The translations under genes were made by a program, and so were the position numbers. From assembly GCF_000304475.1 (NCBI RefSeq), contig NC_018942.1:1-64000 (forward strand): DNA of 64,000 bases, given 5' to 3'. The notes under the pieces were generated by a model. It was not told the origin of the DNA. It saw only the letters and a program-made list of their open reading frames with translations, and ran no database searches. Shown here piece by piece: positions 21,065-31,919 of this stretch; the first letter of the stretch is position 1, and each line of letters starts with the position of its first letter. The DNA comes from Kazachstania africana CBS 2517 (taxonomy: Eukaryota; Ascomycota; Saccharomycetes; Saccharomycetales; Saccharomycetaceae).

Positions 21065-21958
21065 TTATGCTTTACGACATGTGTAGTAGAATGTTTGCCA
21101 TTCAACATTCAGTGGAGTATCCATTTCTGCAATATCGCACGTGTCCTTTAGCTCGTCGATAAATCTGTCAATAACATCTTTTTCATCATTTGGATGAGCT
21201 TACTTATAAGCACTATAAATACTCCAGCTTCTTGCAAAATCTCTCAACCCTGTCAATGTAGTTGTGGATTTGATGAAATAAGGTGATGTGGAGGATGTAT
21301 CCTCCTTGGAAATCTTTTGTAACTCTTCGACATCATGATTTCTGACATAATTGCAGCGAGACTTGAAAGTAACATCTGCAAAAATGGTTGATAACTTATT
21401 GAAAAGATCAACACCTCCAAAAGCGTTAAAAAAACTTCTCTGAAAATCAGTCAATTGGCTTCCCATAAACTCATCGCCGTAGCAATATTTCCAATAAATT
21501 TCATTTGCCTCAGGGCCCAAATCAGTAAATTCAGGTTGGATGTAAAACCAGAAAGCAAAGGTACCGTCGGTTCTTAACACGTTGTTAACCTTGGTAAAAA
21601 GCTTGTCAAGATCGCACCAATGTATGCTCTCAGNNCCGATAACCATATCAACGTCATTATTGACAACCTTGTCAATATCCTCTCCGTAGTATTTTACAAA
21701 GTCAACATTAGCTTGGCTGTTATTTGAGATTGCAGTTCTTAGCATACTCTCAGAAGGATCGATACCGATTGCCTTCTTGAAATGAGGTGCAAATAAAGAA
21801 GTGGCAATCCCAGTACCGCAGCCTACGTCGATCAAGATGTCCTTTTTACCCTTATGGTAATCTAAGATAAATTGTATTAAAGAAGCAGGGTACGTTGGAC
21901 GAACGCTGTGATAATGTTTCGATTGAAAGTTTTCACTCAAGTAAGTTGATTTAGGCAT
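21065..21958 (-). pseudogene. CRG1: CRG1-type methyltransferase with an in-frame stop
   Basis: The frame encodes a class I SAM-dependent methyltransferase. It starts MPKSTYLSENF, has the SAM motif DVGCGTG near residue 40 and IGIDPSESML after it, then IHWCDLD and GTFAFWFYIQPEF, all closely like S. cerevisiae Crg1, which methylates cantharidin. A TAA at 21200-21202 ends the frame after 252 residues, directly after SWSIYSAYK. The same frame then runs on for 44 codons to a TAA at 21065-21067, with sense expected of the family C-terminus (NVEWQTFYYTCRK). Without the TAA the protein would match the usual length of about 290. Nonsense mutation, readthrough or a sequencing error are all possible. Two Ns lie in codons 108-109 and keep frame. 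Confidence 0.8.
21634..21635. other. Two undetermined bases (N)
   Basis: Two Ns lie inside the CRG1-type frame, in the stretch before ESIHW. The frame continues correctly on both sides, so the gap size is probably exact. The first affected codon is GGN and so still glycine. Confidence 0.99.
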
Positions 21959-24351
21959 TGTTATATCTCGTTTTTCTTACCGTTTTAAGTGACGAGAATA
22001 GAACTGAATTAAATCCTGTTGAAAAAAAATGGAAAAAACGTCAGTATTTATATACCCGTAGTCGCGGTCATTTTTTTCAAAAACTAAAAATAGAATGAAA
22101 ATTCCTGGGGAAAGTAGCTTAGCTAAGTCGGTTCTTAGCCTAAATGAAAAAAGCAGCGGCATGGAGCCGATCTAAAAATAAAATGATTGATACATTCTGA
22201 TTGCTAGTCCTTATACATGCTGTATGAATAACTTAGCCCCCTATCTGAGCAAACATTTTCAATGCAGATAAGGTCGAGATTTGCGTGCGCAAAAAAATCA
22301 TATATTTCATAATGTTACAGTAATAAAGAAATGTTGCAGAAAGAAAATTCAAATATATTTTATGAATACCAACGGTATCAGGAGTCACTGGGGTTGAATT
22401 GACAGCTTGCTATATTTTCTTTAGACATTTGTAATTTGGTAGATATATGGAAGCGTTCAAATACACTTGATTGAATTTACAGTACGACCATGCAAGAAGA
22501 AGGATACTCAAGATGAGAACATTAGATATATCAGGAAAACATTTAACCAACACAGTGTACACTTTATGAATGCAATGGAACTAAAAAGATTGTTCAAGTG
22601 GTCAGTTGAATACACTAAACACGTATTAAAAAGAAAGATTCGATCAATAATGCTTTCCATGTGTGAAATAATGTGGCTGTCACTGAACAGAAAACATACT
22701 TTTAAATACTTAAATAATTTTTAAGGTAAAATGCCCTTGAAAATGCCGGAGGGAGTGAAATGTACATTTTCGCAGTGTCAAAAAGGTGCAAATATGTAGA
22801 GAGCCTGTAAAGAGCAAAAGGTGCAATAAGCCACACGTTCTTGCAGTTTTTGATCAGACTTATTTCCAAAGCAGAGAAGAACTTCTTGTGATGAAAGGAA
22901 AAAAGTAAACTATGCCAATAAATCTCTTTGTAACACTTGTCTTTTCGTTGTATCGTCATGCTAAATCAATTGTTTCTTGTACAAGTCGCGAGAATCGCAA
23001 CTTCTGGTAGTACTGCTTCTGCAGCCGCATGGTTTGTGCCCTTCTGCCCATAAAGTCCGACGGCGGTCTTATAATCAACAACCTAATCTTGCCATGGTTC
23101 TTTATATCATCAGTGCTGCTAAGAACTTTTCTCTCATCCAGGACCTGCGCCGCGGTGGAAGTCTGGCGGTATCATAGATTTCATAAAGCACAAGCTCTAA
23201 CAAGGGATGCCCTATTTTGGGATGACACCCGCCGGAGTTATATAAAATCTGCGAATTTTACTTCCTCTCTTTCCTCGAGAGAAAAATAGAGAACGATAAA
23301 GGCGGCCGCTCTCTTCTTGGCTCTCCGTTTTCACTTTACCCCACAAATTTGGGATGCACATCTTGAGAGACAAGCCGCACGGGGACAGCATGGCCGTCGC
23401 CGTCCTATCCCTAAAGAAGGAGCCGTTGTTTTCCTGTCGTTCACCTTGGAAATCGCGTCACCTAAATAGTCACATCTGCAATGTTATTGTATCTGCATGT
23501 GTAGGGTTCTCGAACTCCAAGCAGAAAAGCCGTACTCCGAAAGCTTTTCATGCTTCGTTTTCTGTCGCGTCCTCTATAAATATTTACTGGAAAAAATTAA
23601 GAGGTTTCTACTATTAGTAAGAGCGTCGGCCTTTAACTAGCATGAAATTTTCGTTACGCAGTTAAATCTGTCCTCCTTTTGGCACTCTCTACAACAAGGA
23701 GGAATGAATATCATTAGATTAGACTAGCATTCGCATGTAGATAAATTAGTGGAAACTAGCGCAGTCCTGTATTGTATTAAATTTGGAGTAGCAAATGTAA
23801 GATTACTTCAACGTGTTTGTTTTGCAAGTGGTTTCTGTTTTCTATATGTAATTTTTCTCTTACTTACGACACTCTCCCTGTTCATTTTTCCAAAGAATTA
23901 GGATTCAATAGGTGACAAAAAGAAAAGAGTATCATAACGGAACCTGCAGAGGCGGTAGGAAATGGGATCTCGGTGTCTATAAACCTCCTTATCATGTAAA
24001 TGTTGACTAAATAAACTTAGTCTGGGCTTGAATGCCATAGCCTCGTACCTTGCAATTGAAACCCCGATCACTCTAAACTGTATGATTGTTTATTTATGAC
24101 TGGCATTACGGTGATATTCAGATGAGACAGTGCTATAAGCACTGTAATACAGGGGACAAAATAGTTGTTACAAATATATATAAAAAGGAAATTGATATCA
24201 CAATGTATTAATTAAAATTAGTTTCGTATCCTCTTTTCAAAGAAAAACGGACATCAATTCATTGATTTTTAAATTGATATTATTTAATTAAGATCAGTGT
24301 CTTCAAAAGAAAAATAAAAAGCAAAAACAAATTCAATTATTTCAAAACCAG
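21959..24351. other. Long upstream region of the hexose transporter gene
   Basis: About 2.4 kb separate the CRG1-type gene from the transporter gene. No convincing frame is present, though the stretch near 23.0-23.4 kb is somewhat richer in GC and open on the plus strand. A TATA element lies near its right end. Long promoters are common for HXT genes, which respond to glucose level; no Rgt1 motif could be placed with confidence. Confidence 0.55.
24175..24185 (+). promoter_or_regulatory. TATA box of the hexose transporter gene
   Basis: TATATATAAAA lies 167 bases before the ATG at 24352, inside the usual distance range for yeast. Confidence 0.55.
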
Positions 24352-26028
24352 ATGGTGACAGAATTAGATTCAAAAACGTCTGATTCAAATTCACATCTAT
24401 CTAGTATCTCAAATAAGTTGTTCGAGGATGACTCCGATAATTTTCAAGTGGCGGGTAAAGTAGATACTGTGGCAATAATGCCAAAGAAACCAATGAAAGA
24501 GTACTTAAAGATCTCAGTGTTATGCTACTGTGTTGCTTTCGGTGGTTTTATTGCAGGTTGGGATACTGGTAGTATTTCCGGTATTACTAACCAAACTGAT
24601 TTCTTACAGCGGTTTGCGCAACATCATAAGGACGGTACGTATGAATTTTCAAACGTCAGAAAAGGTTTAGTTGTTGGCATTGTTAATATAGGTGCTGCTT
24701 TCGGAGGTATTATACTTTGTAAATTAGGTGATGTGTTTGGACGTAAAGGTGGGTTAGTCTGTGTTGTTTGTACATATATGGTCGGTTGTTTGATATGTAT
24801 AACTGCTGCGGATAAGTGGTATCAATATACGATCGGCAGAATCATTACCGGTATGGGTATTGGTGGTATTGCTGTTCTATCTCCAATGCTGATTTCTAGA
24901 AAGTTCCCCAAAGCAATCAGAGGAACCCTAGTGTCATGTTTCCAGCTTAATCAAACATTTGGTATTTTTATAGCTTATTGTACAAATTATGGTGTCAAAG
25001 ATTATTCTAACTCAGCAAGTTGGAGAGTTCCAGTTGGTTTATGTTTTGCATGGGCTTTAATTCTGATCGGAGGTTTGACTTTTGTCCCAGAATCTCCACG
25101 TTACCTATGTGAAAATAACAAGATTGAAGAAGCTAAGCGTTCTATTGCTATGTCAAATAAGTTGGAACCAGATGATCCAGCAGTTCAAGTCTTAAATCGA
25201 GCTGATTCTGCTGGATTTGAAGTTGAAAGGCAAGAAGGTTCTGCAACGTGGGCTGATCTGTTCACGACAAGAACCAAAGTTTTCCAACGTTTAATCATGG
25301 GAATTATGCTTAAGGCATTGGATCAATTAACAGGTGATAATTACTTCTTCTACTATGGTACATCTATATTCAAGTCTGTTGGTTTAGAAGATTCATTTGA
25401 GACTTCTATTATTTTAGGTGTCATCAATTTTTGCTCAACTTTTTTAGCTCTTTATATCATTGATCATTATGGCCGTCGTACATGTTTACTATGGGGTTCC
25501 ACTGGTATGACCATTTGTATGTGTGTTTACGCTTCAGTTGGCGTCAAGGCCCTTTATCCCCACGGAAGAGATAATGAAGCCTCCAAAGGGGCTGGTAATG
25601 CTATGATTGTCTTCACATGTTTCTTTATTTTCTGTTTCGCAACCACCTGGCCACCAGTCTGTTATGTGATTGTTTCTGAAACGTTCCCAATGAGAATTAG
25701 AGCAAAAGGTATGGCCTTGGCCACCGCTTCAAATTGGCTATGGGGTTTCCTCATCAGTTTTTTCACACCATTCATCAACTCTGCTATTCATTTTGCATAT
25801 GGTTACGTTTTCATGGGATGTCTATTCTTCAGTTGGTTCTACGTTTTCTTCTTCGTGCCTGAAACTAAAGGTCTAACACTGGAGGAAGTTGAAGAAATGT
25901 GGCTAGACAATGTCTTGCCATGGAAGTCAGCCGAATGGATTCCAGCTGCCAGAAGAACGGCAGATTTCAATGAAGAAGAGTTTAGACATGATCATAAGGC
26001 ATGGTACAAGGCACTTCTCAGCAAGTAA
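24352..26028 (+). CDS. HXT: Hexose transporter of the HXT family
   Basis: The 558-residue product is a 12-helix sugar porter of the plasma membrane. A hydrophilic N-terminus of about 60 residues precedes helix 1 with [13 protein letters not shown]. Family marks are GDVFGRKGG after helix 2, [11 protein letters not shown], the mid-protein PESPRYL, DHYGRR and the C-terminal [11 protein letters not shown]. The WKSAEWIP tail is typical of Hxt proteins. In helix 7 the sugar-contact motif reads [14 protein letters not shown], so the first of two glutamines usual in Hxt1-7 and in animal GLUTs is aspartate. This could alter affinity or substrate. The gene converges with the Ser/Thr-rich gene at 26389. 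Confidence 0.93.
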   Translation: MVTELDSKTSDSNSHLSSISNKLFEDDSDNFQVAGKVDTVAIMPKKPMKEYLKISVLCYCVAFGGFIAGWDTGSISGITNQTDFLQRFAQHHKDGTYEFSNVRKGLVVGIVNIGAAFGGIILCKLGDVFGRKGGLVCVVCTYMVGCLICITAADKWYQYTIGRIITGMGIGGIAVLSPMLISRKFPKAIRGTLVSCFQLNQTFGIFIAYCTNYGVKDYSNSASWRVPVGLCFAWALILIGGLTFVPESPRYLCENNKIEEAKRSIAMSNKLEPDDPAVQVLNRADSAGFEVERQEGSATWADLFTTRTKVFQRLIMGIMLKALDQLTGDNYFFYYGTSIFKSVGLEDSFETSIILGVINFCSTFLALYIIDHYGRRTCLLWGSTGMTICMCVYASVGVKALYPHGRDNEASKGAGNAMIVFTCFFIFCFATTWPPVCYVIVSETFPMRIRAKGMALATASNWLWGFLISFFTPFINSAIHFAYGYVFMGCLFFSWFYVFFFVPETKGLTLEEVEEMWLDNVLPWKSAEWIPAARRTADFNEEEFRHDHKAWYKALLSK

Positions 26029-26388
26029 ATAAATAGCTGAGTTAAGCCGCTAGAGCTTTTATGTTTTATGTTTTTAATGACTGATTTTTTTATGACCCTA
26101 TTCTTTTAATATTATTATGGTTTATTCTCGCATATTTAGAAGTAGATAAATAGGTTTTTAGATACTATACATTAGGTATACATTGTTTTCTAATTTACTT
26201 TCATTTTTGCCTTAAAGCATCTAAATGTTACACTTAAGTAATTCCTATAGATAACTATAGAAGATGGTATTTTAAAAATTATATAATACATGAAATTGAT
26301 TAACATACATCAATAGCTAAATTGTTTATCCAAAAGCAAGTATGACTAAAATCATCTAAGAACCTAAAAAACTGGATTATATTTGAGA
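26029..26388. other. Convergent 3' intergenic region
   Basis: This AT-rich stretch lies between two converging genes and must hold both 3' ends. No gene is seen. Confidence 0.6.
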
Positions 26389-27471
26389 TCATAATAATAA
26401 AGCGACAGCACCGACAACACCAGCACCAACACCAATTGCATTCTTCATAGCACCATTTTGAGTTTCTTGAGCAATAGAGACGGTGGAAGCAGTGCTAGAA
26501 GATTGCTTGCTGGATTGAACAGCCATGGTGGTAGCAGCGGTGGAAGCCTTAGTGGTTTCAGCAGTTTCACTGGCAGCAGTGGCAGCCTTAGTGTTTTCAG
26601 CAGTTTCACTGGCAGCAGTGGCAGCCTTAGTGTTTTCAGCAGTTTCACTGGCAGCAGTGGCAGCCTTAGTGTTTTCAGCAGTTTCGCTGGTAGCAGTGGC
26701 AGCCTTAGCGCTAGTACTAGTTAAGTCACATGGAACAGTTACTACAACAGTAGAGAAGAAAGTTTCAGTGCCAACAACGTAGGTTTCAGTGCTGGTAGTT
26801 AGAGAAACTGTGCTAGTTGCAGCAGCGGCAGCCTTTTTAGATTCACAGACCTCATCACAAACAGTGACAGTTGTAGCAGAAGTGACGTGTTCAGTAGCTT
26901 CAACCACTTCAGTGGTACCAGAAACGGTAGCGTTGGCAGAGGCGTAACCAGAGGATGTCACAGATGCCAGAGTGGAGGAAGAAGCGACAGTGGAGTTTAA
27001 AGCGGCAGAGGTAGAGATTGAAGATTGAGTAGAAGCGGCAACAGTGGTGTTTAAGGATGTGGCAGCAGAGGAAAGAACGCTGGAGGCAGCTTGAGAGGAA
27101 GCAACTTGTGAAGTAGCTTGAGAGGAGGCAGCCTGAGAGGAAGCGGTTTCAGAAGTAGCTTGAGAAGTGGATTGAGAGGAAGCGGCTTCAGAAGTAGCTT
27201 GAGAGGAAGTAGCTTGAGAAGTAGCAGCTTCAGAAGTGGCAGCTTGAGAGGAAGCAGATTCAGAAGTGGCAGCTTGAGAGGAAGAAGACGCGACTAGAGA
27301 AGAAGATGGACTTATTGTGGAGGTAACGTAAGTGGTGGAAAAAACAGTGGAAGAAGTTACATCAGATGCAGAGCTAGAAGTACCGATGACGGATGACGAA
27401 GCAGTGGTGGCGGTGGTGGTAGATGCAACGACAGAGCTGCTTGAAGTTGTAGTAGAAGCTGAGGAACCCAT
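26389..27471 (-). CDS. Ser/Thr/Ala-rich GPI-type wall protein without an evident signal peptide
   Basis: The 360-residue product is dominated by Ser, Thr and Ala. A first half of short Ser-Gln-Ala-Thr repeats is followed by a more ordered part with two cysteines (TVTVCDEVCESKK) and a third further on (TVPCDLTS). Next come four 13-residue repeats (SETAENTKAATAA), then a C-terminal small-residue region and a hydrophobic tail ending GVVGAVALLL, as in GPI precursors. The start MGSSASTTTSS is not hydrophobic, an in-frame TAG lies three codons upstream, and no intron that would add a signal exon is visible. A TATA box 87 bases upstream fits this ATG. It may be a wall protein that lost its secretion signal. 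Confidence 0.6.
   Translation of the reverse strand: MGSSASTTTSSSSVVASTTTATTASSSVIGTSSSASDVTSSTVFSTTYVTSTISPSSSLVASSSSQAATSESASSQAATSEAATSQATSSQATSEAASSQSTSQATSETASSQAASSQATSQVASSQAASSVLSSAATSLNTTVAASTQSSISTSAALNSTVASSSTLASVTSSGYASANATVSGTTEVVEATEHVTSATTVTVCDEVCESKKAAAAATSTVSLTTSTETYVVGTETFFSTVVVTVPCDLTSTSAKAATATSETAENTKAATAASETAENTKAATAASETAENTKAATAASETAETTKASTAATTMAVQSSKQSSSTASTVSIAQETQNGAMKNAIGVGAGVVGAVALLL
26522..26710 (-). repeat. 39-bp in-gene tandem repeat
   Basis: Units of exactly 39 bases start at 26561, 26600, 26639 and 26678, with a more diverged unit before them at 26522. Each encodes SETAENTKAATAA or a close variant. Units are almost identical, so copy number probably varies. 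Confidence 0.85.
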
Positions 27472-29378
27472 CTTTGTCTAAATTATATACAAAACTGTTA
27501 TACTGGAGTACTACTAAGACAAAGATTTCTTCCAAACATCCAAAAGAATACCCAAGCTTTATATATTTTGCCACGAGTGCTAGGCTGCCTTTGTGGCAGG
27601 AACCGGTGGCATGGAGAGCTGCTTCAAAACAAATGTTGTAATATACGATTTTCTTGTTGTTCTTGATCAAGGAAAGGTTAAAAATCACAAACTGGGGAGC
27701 AAAGTAATCCAATTCAGACTATTAAACGATTGACGGGGAACGATGTACAATTATACATAGAGGCACAACTATTGTAGGGAAATTAAGAGAACGTCCACTT
27801 TGCGTGGAGGGAGTGTGTTGTCAGCGTACACTTCGAAAGTATCCATGGCGAGAGGATTCTCGTGCCTGTACTCCTTTCTTTTCGAGTAATTGTCCGAGAA
27901 AGAAGGCACAGAAAGAGTTCTAAACGGGCCTGATTGATTAAACGCTGATTACAGAAAAAAAAGAAGTGGAAAAATTGCTCCTACAAAAATGGGCCAATGC
28001 TATTTCCCAAAACTGTAAATATATACGAAAATTGTACTTGAATAGTCCTATCAGGAAACTTCTTTCCAGTGACTTCCAGCTTAGGTCAATCATAGATACG
28101 CGGAGCGCTAATTTACTACCTATTTTTGTTGGCTTAAGAGAGTAACTGAATTCTTCTATTCAAGATGGCGCAAACGCCTCGTTTTCTAGGTGGATCTAGT
28201 CGATGGATATGGACATAACTCTTGTGCCTTCATCTGATTGTAAGTTTACAGGGTTTGATTTACTGAAAAAGTCTCCCTCTTAGGTGTCACTTGTTGTCCC
28301 AACATATCCATATACGATTTTTAACAATGCAGACCACGACACTCTCTAATATATTGGACGGCTATGACAAAAGTAACAAGCTCTCGTAAAAAAACTTGAC
28401 AAGATTCAATTTCATGTACAGCATGAAATATTGGTCAAAACATCTCTGCTGTAAGTGAATGAAAATTTTGTCGTATTCGGCATCAAACACACGCTATATA
28501 AAGAATTCAGCTGCACTATATTGTTGTTCTGTAAAGGTCCTTTCCATATTCTTTCTTTACCTTTTTAACGATGGGCAGAACCTCTCTCAATGACAATTGA
28601 GCAAAAACTGAGTAATCTCCTGTGTTTGCCACGTTCTAATAATAACTTCTGTCTCCTCCCCTGTCAACAATTCTTTCTTCGTTCAGCACCATCTGCAGCA
28701 GTTTGAATCTGCATGTGTTTTCACGATCGTTTAAGATGTTCCCTTCAAGATTCATAACCGACAAGAAACCGACCGCGGATTTCCTTAGTAAGGAACGGGA
28801 TCTATTGAGCGAGTGTCAAAAGAAAATACGATTCCCATAATTAATCTCAATTTTGCCAAGAAAGGTTTTTTATCCGAGAAGTTGACAGAATTTCTCTGAG
28901 AGGAAGATGAAATGGACGGTTACTTGAAAACCTTAACTTTTTTGCTGCTTCTACTAGTGTCAATCCCGTTCATAATATTTTAGAAATTTTGGGTGTCGTG
29001 GACAAGTTTTCAGTTGTGACAGTGGGCGAACAATTCTAGATTTTGATTTTTTCACAGGTACAGGAGTATTTGTTCACTGCTTCATGTTTGTTTGTTTTTG
29101 GCTGCATTTTTCCGCACACTACAGAGACCTCCCAAGGATTGCCTGACAAGAGCTATTTCATGTTAGCAAATATATAAAAATAGTTCTACGTCAATGAAGT
29201 TCGTACTTCTTTGGCGGTATAAAGTCTTATATTTTTCTTATATACAACTGCATGCAATATTAGGACAGTTTAGGCCTTGGAAATGATATTTTTATCTCTT
29301 AATAGTTAAAGAATTCAATCAAGCAAGCTGTCGATGTCCATGACGTAATTCAGTATTTACGAAAGCCATCCATAGTCT
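27472..29378. other. Long promoter-like intergenic region
   Basis: About 1.9 kb lie between the start of the Ser/Thr-rich gene and the 3' end of the ferric reductase gene. No convincing gene is present. A 13-codon upstream frame starts at 27539 on the minus strand, between the TATA box and the ATG. Long promoters are known for regulated adhesin genes such as FLO11; nothing more can be said. Confidence 0.5.
27558..27565 (-). promoter_or_regulatory. TATA box of the Ser/Thr-rich gene
   Basis: The minus strand reads TATATAAA 87 bases before the ATG at 27471. The distance suits transcription starting just before that ATG. Confidence 0.5.
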
Positions 29379-31502
29379 TCACCAGCATTGAAATTCTTCA
29401 TAGTAACTAATTGCGCTGTCTGGATGCTGTAAAATTTTCATAGCTGTCATATCTCTAGTTACATCTACAAATAGGGGAGCCCCACAACAAAGTACAGATA
29501 ATGATTTTCCTTGGCGGATTGATTTCTCTAGTATAGCCTCAATATCGGGTCTTCCTCTCTTAATGGTCATAAATTGTTTGAACTTCTCCAGAATATCTGA
29601 TTCTTCAAGAAGAGGTATGCACGTGCTGACAGTGTCGTGGAAATCTACAGGATTGATACTATCATTTTCATCTACTGATATTGGGGCATTCGTGACGTAA
29701 AGTTCGATGTCTAAACCTACATCTTTGAGTTTCATAATCTCGTTCTGATATGCTTGAAGAATCTTTTTACCCCTTGTAGCAATAACGAATTTGATACTTT
29801 TCTTGGATTGTACTAAATCTAATTTGTTTTCATTGACCAAATTGATCAAGTGTGCCAATGGGCCTGGAACACCACTGCCTCCTGCCAGTAAAAGGATGTC
29901 ATCTGAATGGTATACTGGTGCTGATGAACCATAAGGTCCTTCCAATGAGACTCTCATTTCTATTGCCCCATTATTGGCTATGAGTTTTTTGAAAAGATGA
30001 CTAGTTGCACCTTTTTTCACCCTTAATACTATAATCAATTCGTTGCCATCATCCAAAACGGTGAATGGATGTGACTGCCAAAAGATTACAGGGCTCATAA
30101 AGTATGCAAAGGCATATTGCCCCGGTCGCATTGACCAATATCTTATATCATGTTTTTTTATAGTCACCTTCACTAAATCTATATCTATCAATTTCAATTT
30201 TGCCTTTGGGAAACCAAATATAACTAACCTAAATATTCGTAGTAGGCGCTCAGCAATCCATAAGAATATTGAGGAAATTACCCATTCTTTCCAGCCAAAC
30301 CTTTCAACGTGTTTCCAACAACTATAAAAAAATAAAATAGCCAATATAATGTGACCATATAAAAAGGTTTCGTAATAATAGAGACGGAAGTAGCCAAATG
30401 AGAAAATCACAATGCAAGTCGCCACGCATGTAGCAAAGATTCCAAACTGGAAAAACCGTGCGCGAATAGCATATCCCAATGCATTTGTTAAAATTACCTG
30501 AAGCAAATAACATAAAGAATGCACCATAGCATCAATGACCATTGTCCTGCCAATCCATTTATGGAATGCAACAAATGTTGTATACTTGAAATCCGTGAGC
30601 AATTCTATGAGATTGTTTCTTGTACTGAACAATACTATTAATGGAAAGTGAGCAAATGCCAGAATTCCTGCTCTATCAGCAATAAGTTTAAGATACTGTA
30701 TCAGCTTTGTCTTGTAAAATATATTATGATTATCTGTGACATAATTTTTTGACAGAAATATCAAATGCAATAAAGAATAGCCGAATAATATCGTAGATTC
30801 TAGTCTTGAGGGAACTAAGCCGATAACCACCTTATTGAATCCCACATAGTCTGCATGATACCCGAATAGAGTCGGTATCATTATCTTACCTCTTATTTTT
30901 TGTATCAACCGACGCTTGAAGATCTTGACGTTGATACCAGAATGGTCCAAAAAGTTGCATAGGCCTGCTATTACGAAAACAATCGCAAAATATACATATA
31001 GAAGCACGCCATAACGGTTGCTTGCGTCTAAATTGTGTGCAAAAGCGTGGTAGGCATTACTATAGGCAAATCTTGAAAATTTGTCCACTGAAACTGGATA
31101 GGTCAGGTCTTTCAGACCATCTGTCGAGTTCTGGATATATTTTGTAGCGTTATTCAATGCCTCGTAATATGAAGACAATGAGAAATCCTTGAATTTTTCG
31201 TCTTGACGTTGACAAGTGGAACGAACTTCCATTAAGGTTTTGTCAAATGTTACATTGTTGTCACGGAAATCCAGGTCCTGGAGGGTATCGTATATGCAAC
31301 TGATCCAGGTACCAAAAGCTGGTTGATAGCTACACATGACATCAGCCTCTGAGTATGACCATGTGAGCTTCTTCTTTAAATAGTACGCACAACCTGATGT
31401 GGCATGCCTTTCCCATAAATCCTTTTTTGGAGTAACGAAGCTACCATTCGCATTGTTTAACAGAAAACAAGATAAAAACGAAAGTACTATTATAAGTTTC
31501 AT
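29379..31502 (-). CDS. FRE6: Ferric/cupric reductase, FRE2/FRE6 type
   Basis: The 707-residue product starts with a signal peptide (MKLIIVLSFLSCFLL), has a luminal or outer domain of about 150 residues with several cysteines, then about seven membrane segments with paired histidines for two hemes (for example around HKWIGRTMVIDAMVH and in GHIILAILFFYSCWKH). The C-terminal half is the flavin and NADPH module with HPFT, GPYG, GGSGVPGP and CCGAP, ending EEFQCW. The family moves electrons from NADPH to metal ions. Adjacent LDB18 matches the S. cerevisiae chromosome XII left arm, where FRE6 (vacuolar) lies near LDB18, so FRE6 is the best fit; other FRE2-clade members cannot be excluded. The first ATG at 31502 is used; an earlier GTG is not needed. 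Confidence 0.85.
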   Translation of the reverse strand: MKLIIVLSFLSCFLLNNANGSFVTPKKDLWERHATSGCAYYLKKKLTWSYSEADVMCSYQPAFGTWISCIYDTLQDLDFRDNNVTFDKTLMEVRSTCQRQDEKFKDFSLSSYYEALNNATKYIQNSTDGLKDLTYPVSVDKFSRFAYSNAYHAFAHNLDASNRYGVLLYVYFAIVFVIAGLCNFLDHSGINVKIFKRRLIQKIRGKIMIPTLFGYHADYVGFNKVVIGLVPSRLESTILFGYSLLHLIFLSKNYVTDNHNIFYKTKLIQYLKLIADRAGILAFAHFPLIVLFSTRNNLIELLTDFKYTTFVAFHKWIGRTMVIDAMVHSLCYLLQVILTNALGYAIRARFFQFGIFATCVATCIVIFSFGYFRLYYYETFLYGHIILAILFFYSCWKHVERFGWKEWVISSIFLWIAERLLRIFRLVIFGFPKAKLKLIDIDLVKVTIKKHDIRYWSMRPGQYAFAYFMSPVIFWQSHPFTVLDDGNELIIVLRVKKGATSHLFKKLIANNGAIEMRVSLEGPYGSSAPVYHSDDILLLAGGSGVPGPLAHLINLVNENKLDLVQSKKSIKFVIATRGKKILQAYQNEIMKLKDVGLDIELYVTNAPISVDENDSINPVDFHDTVSTCIPLLEESDILEKFKQFMTIKRGRPDIEAILEKSIRQGKSLSVLCCGAPLFVDVTRDMTAMKILQHPDSAISYYEEFQCW

Positions 31503-31919
31503 TTGTCTCACTCAATGCCTTTCACTAACACCATATGAATTACCCTTCATCATAGGCTTTAACTGAGTTATATATCGTTATCTTTTGAATCAAAAAGTTC
31601 GATGGTTTATATTAAAAATGGGTGCCAATTTAAAACGCCTCGAGATATCTTTCATCGCTCTGCCCGATTTCTATGTTGATTGAAAAAGTAGAGAATCTGG
31701 TACATAATGGAAGCAGTCTTGACGTCGAGGACTAGCAAGAAAATACAGACCATCCGGTAGCGTGATAGGCCCCCATCTGTTTGCCAGACTTATTTGCAGT
31801 TTTGCTCTTCGTTGTTCCAATTAGCAGCCAGCCTTTGCTGGATTCATTCAAGATTTTTATCAATTAAGCTGTAAAGAACTCCAACTTGGAAGAAACTATT
31901 TTAGTATAAGATTGAGGCC
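31503..31919. other. Divergent promoter region, FRE6-type and LDB18
   Basis: Both genes start from this 417-base region. COF1, which lies between these genes in S. cerevisiae as I recall, is absent here. Confidence 0.6.
31620..31626 (-). promoter_or_regulatory. Possible Aft1/Aft2 iron-response site
   Basis: The minus strand reads GGCACCC, which contains the CACCC core bound by Aft1 and Aft2, about 120 bases before the reductase ATG. FRE genes are Aft targets in S. cerevisiae. A single short site is weak evidence. Confidence 0.35.

Noticed and set aside
26458..26782. Plus-strand frames across the Ser/Thr-rich gene
   Set aside because: They are mirror frames created by the 39-bp repeats.
31503..31511. 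GTG start for the ferric reductase
   Set aside because: The ATG at 31502 gives a normal signal peptide.
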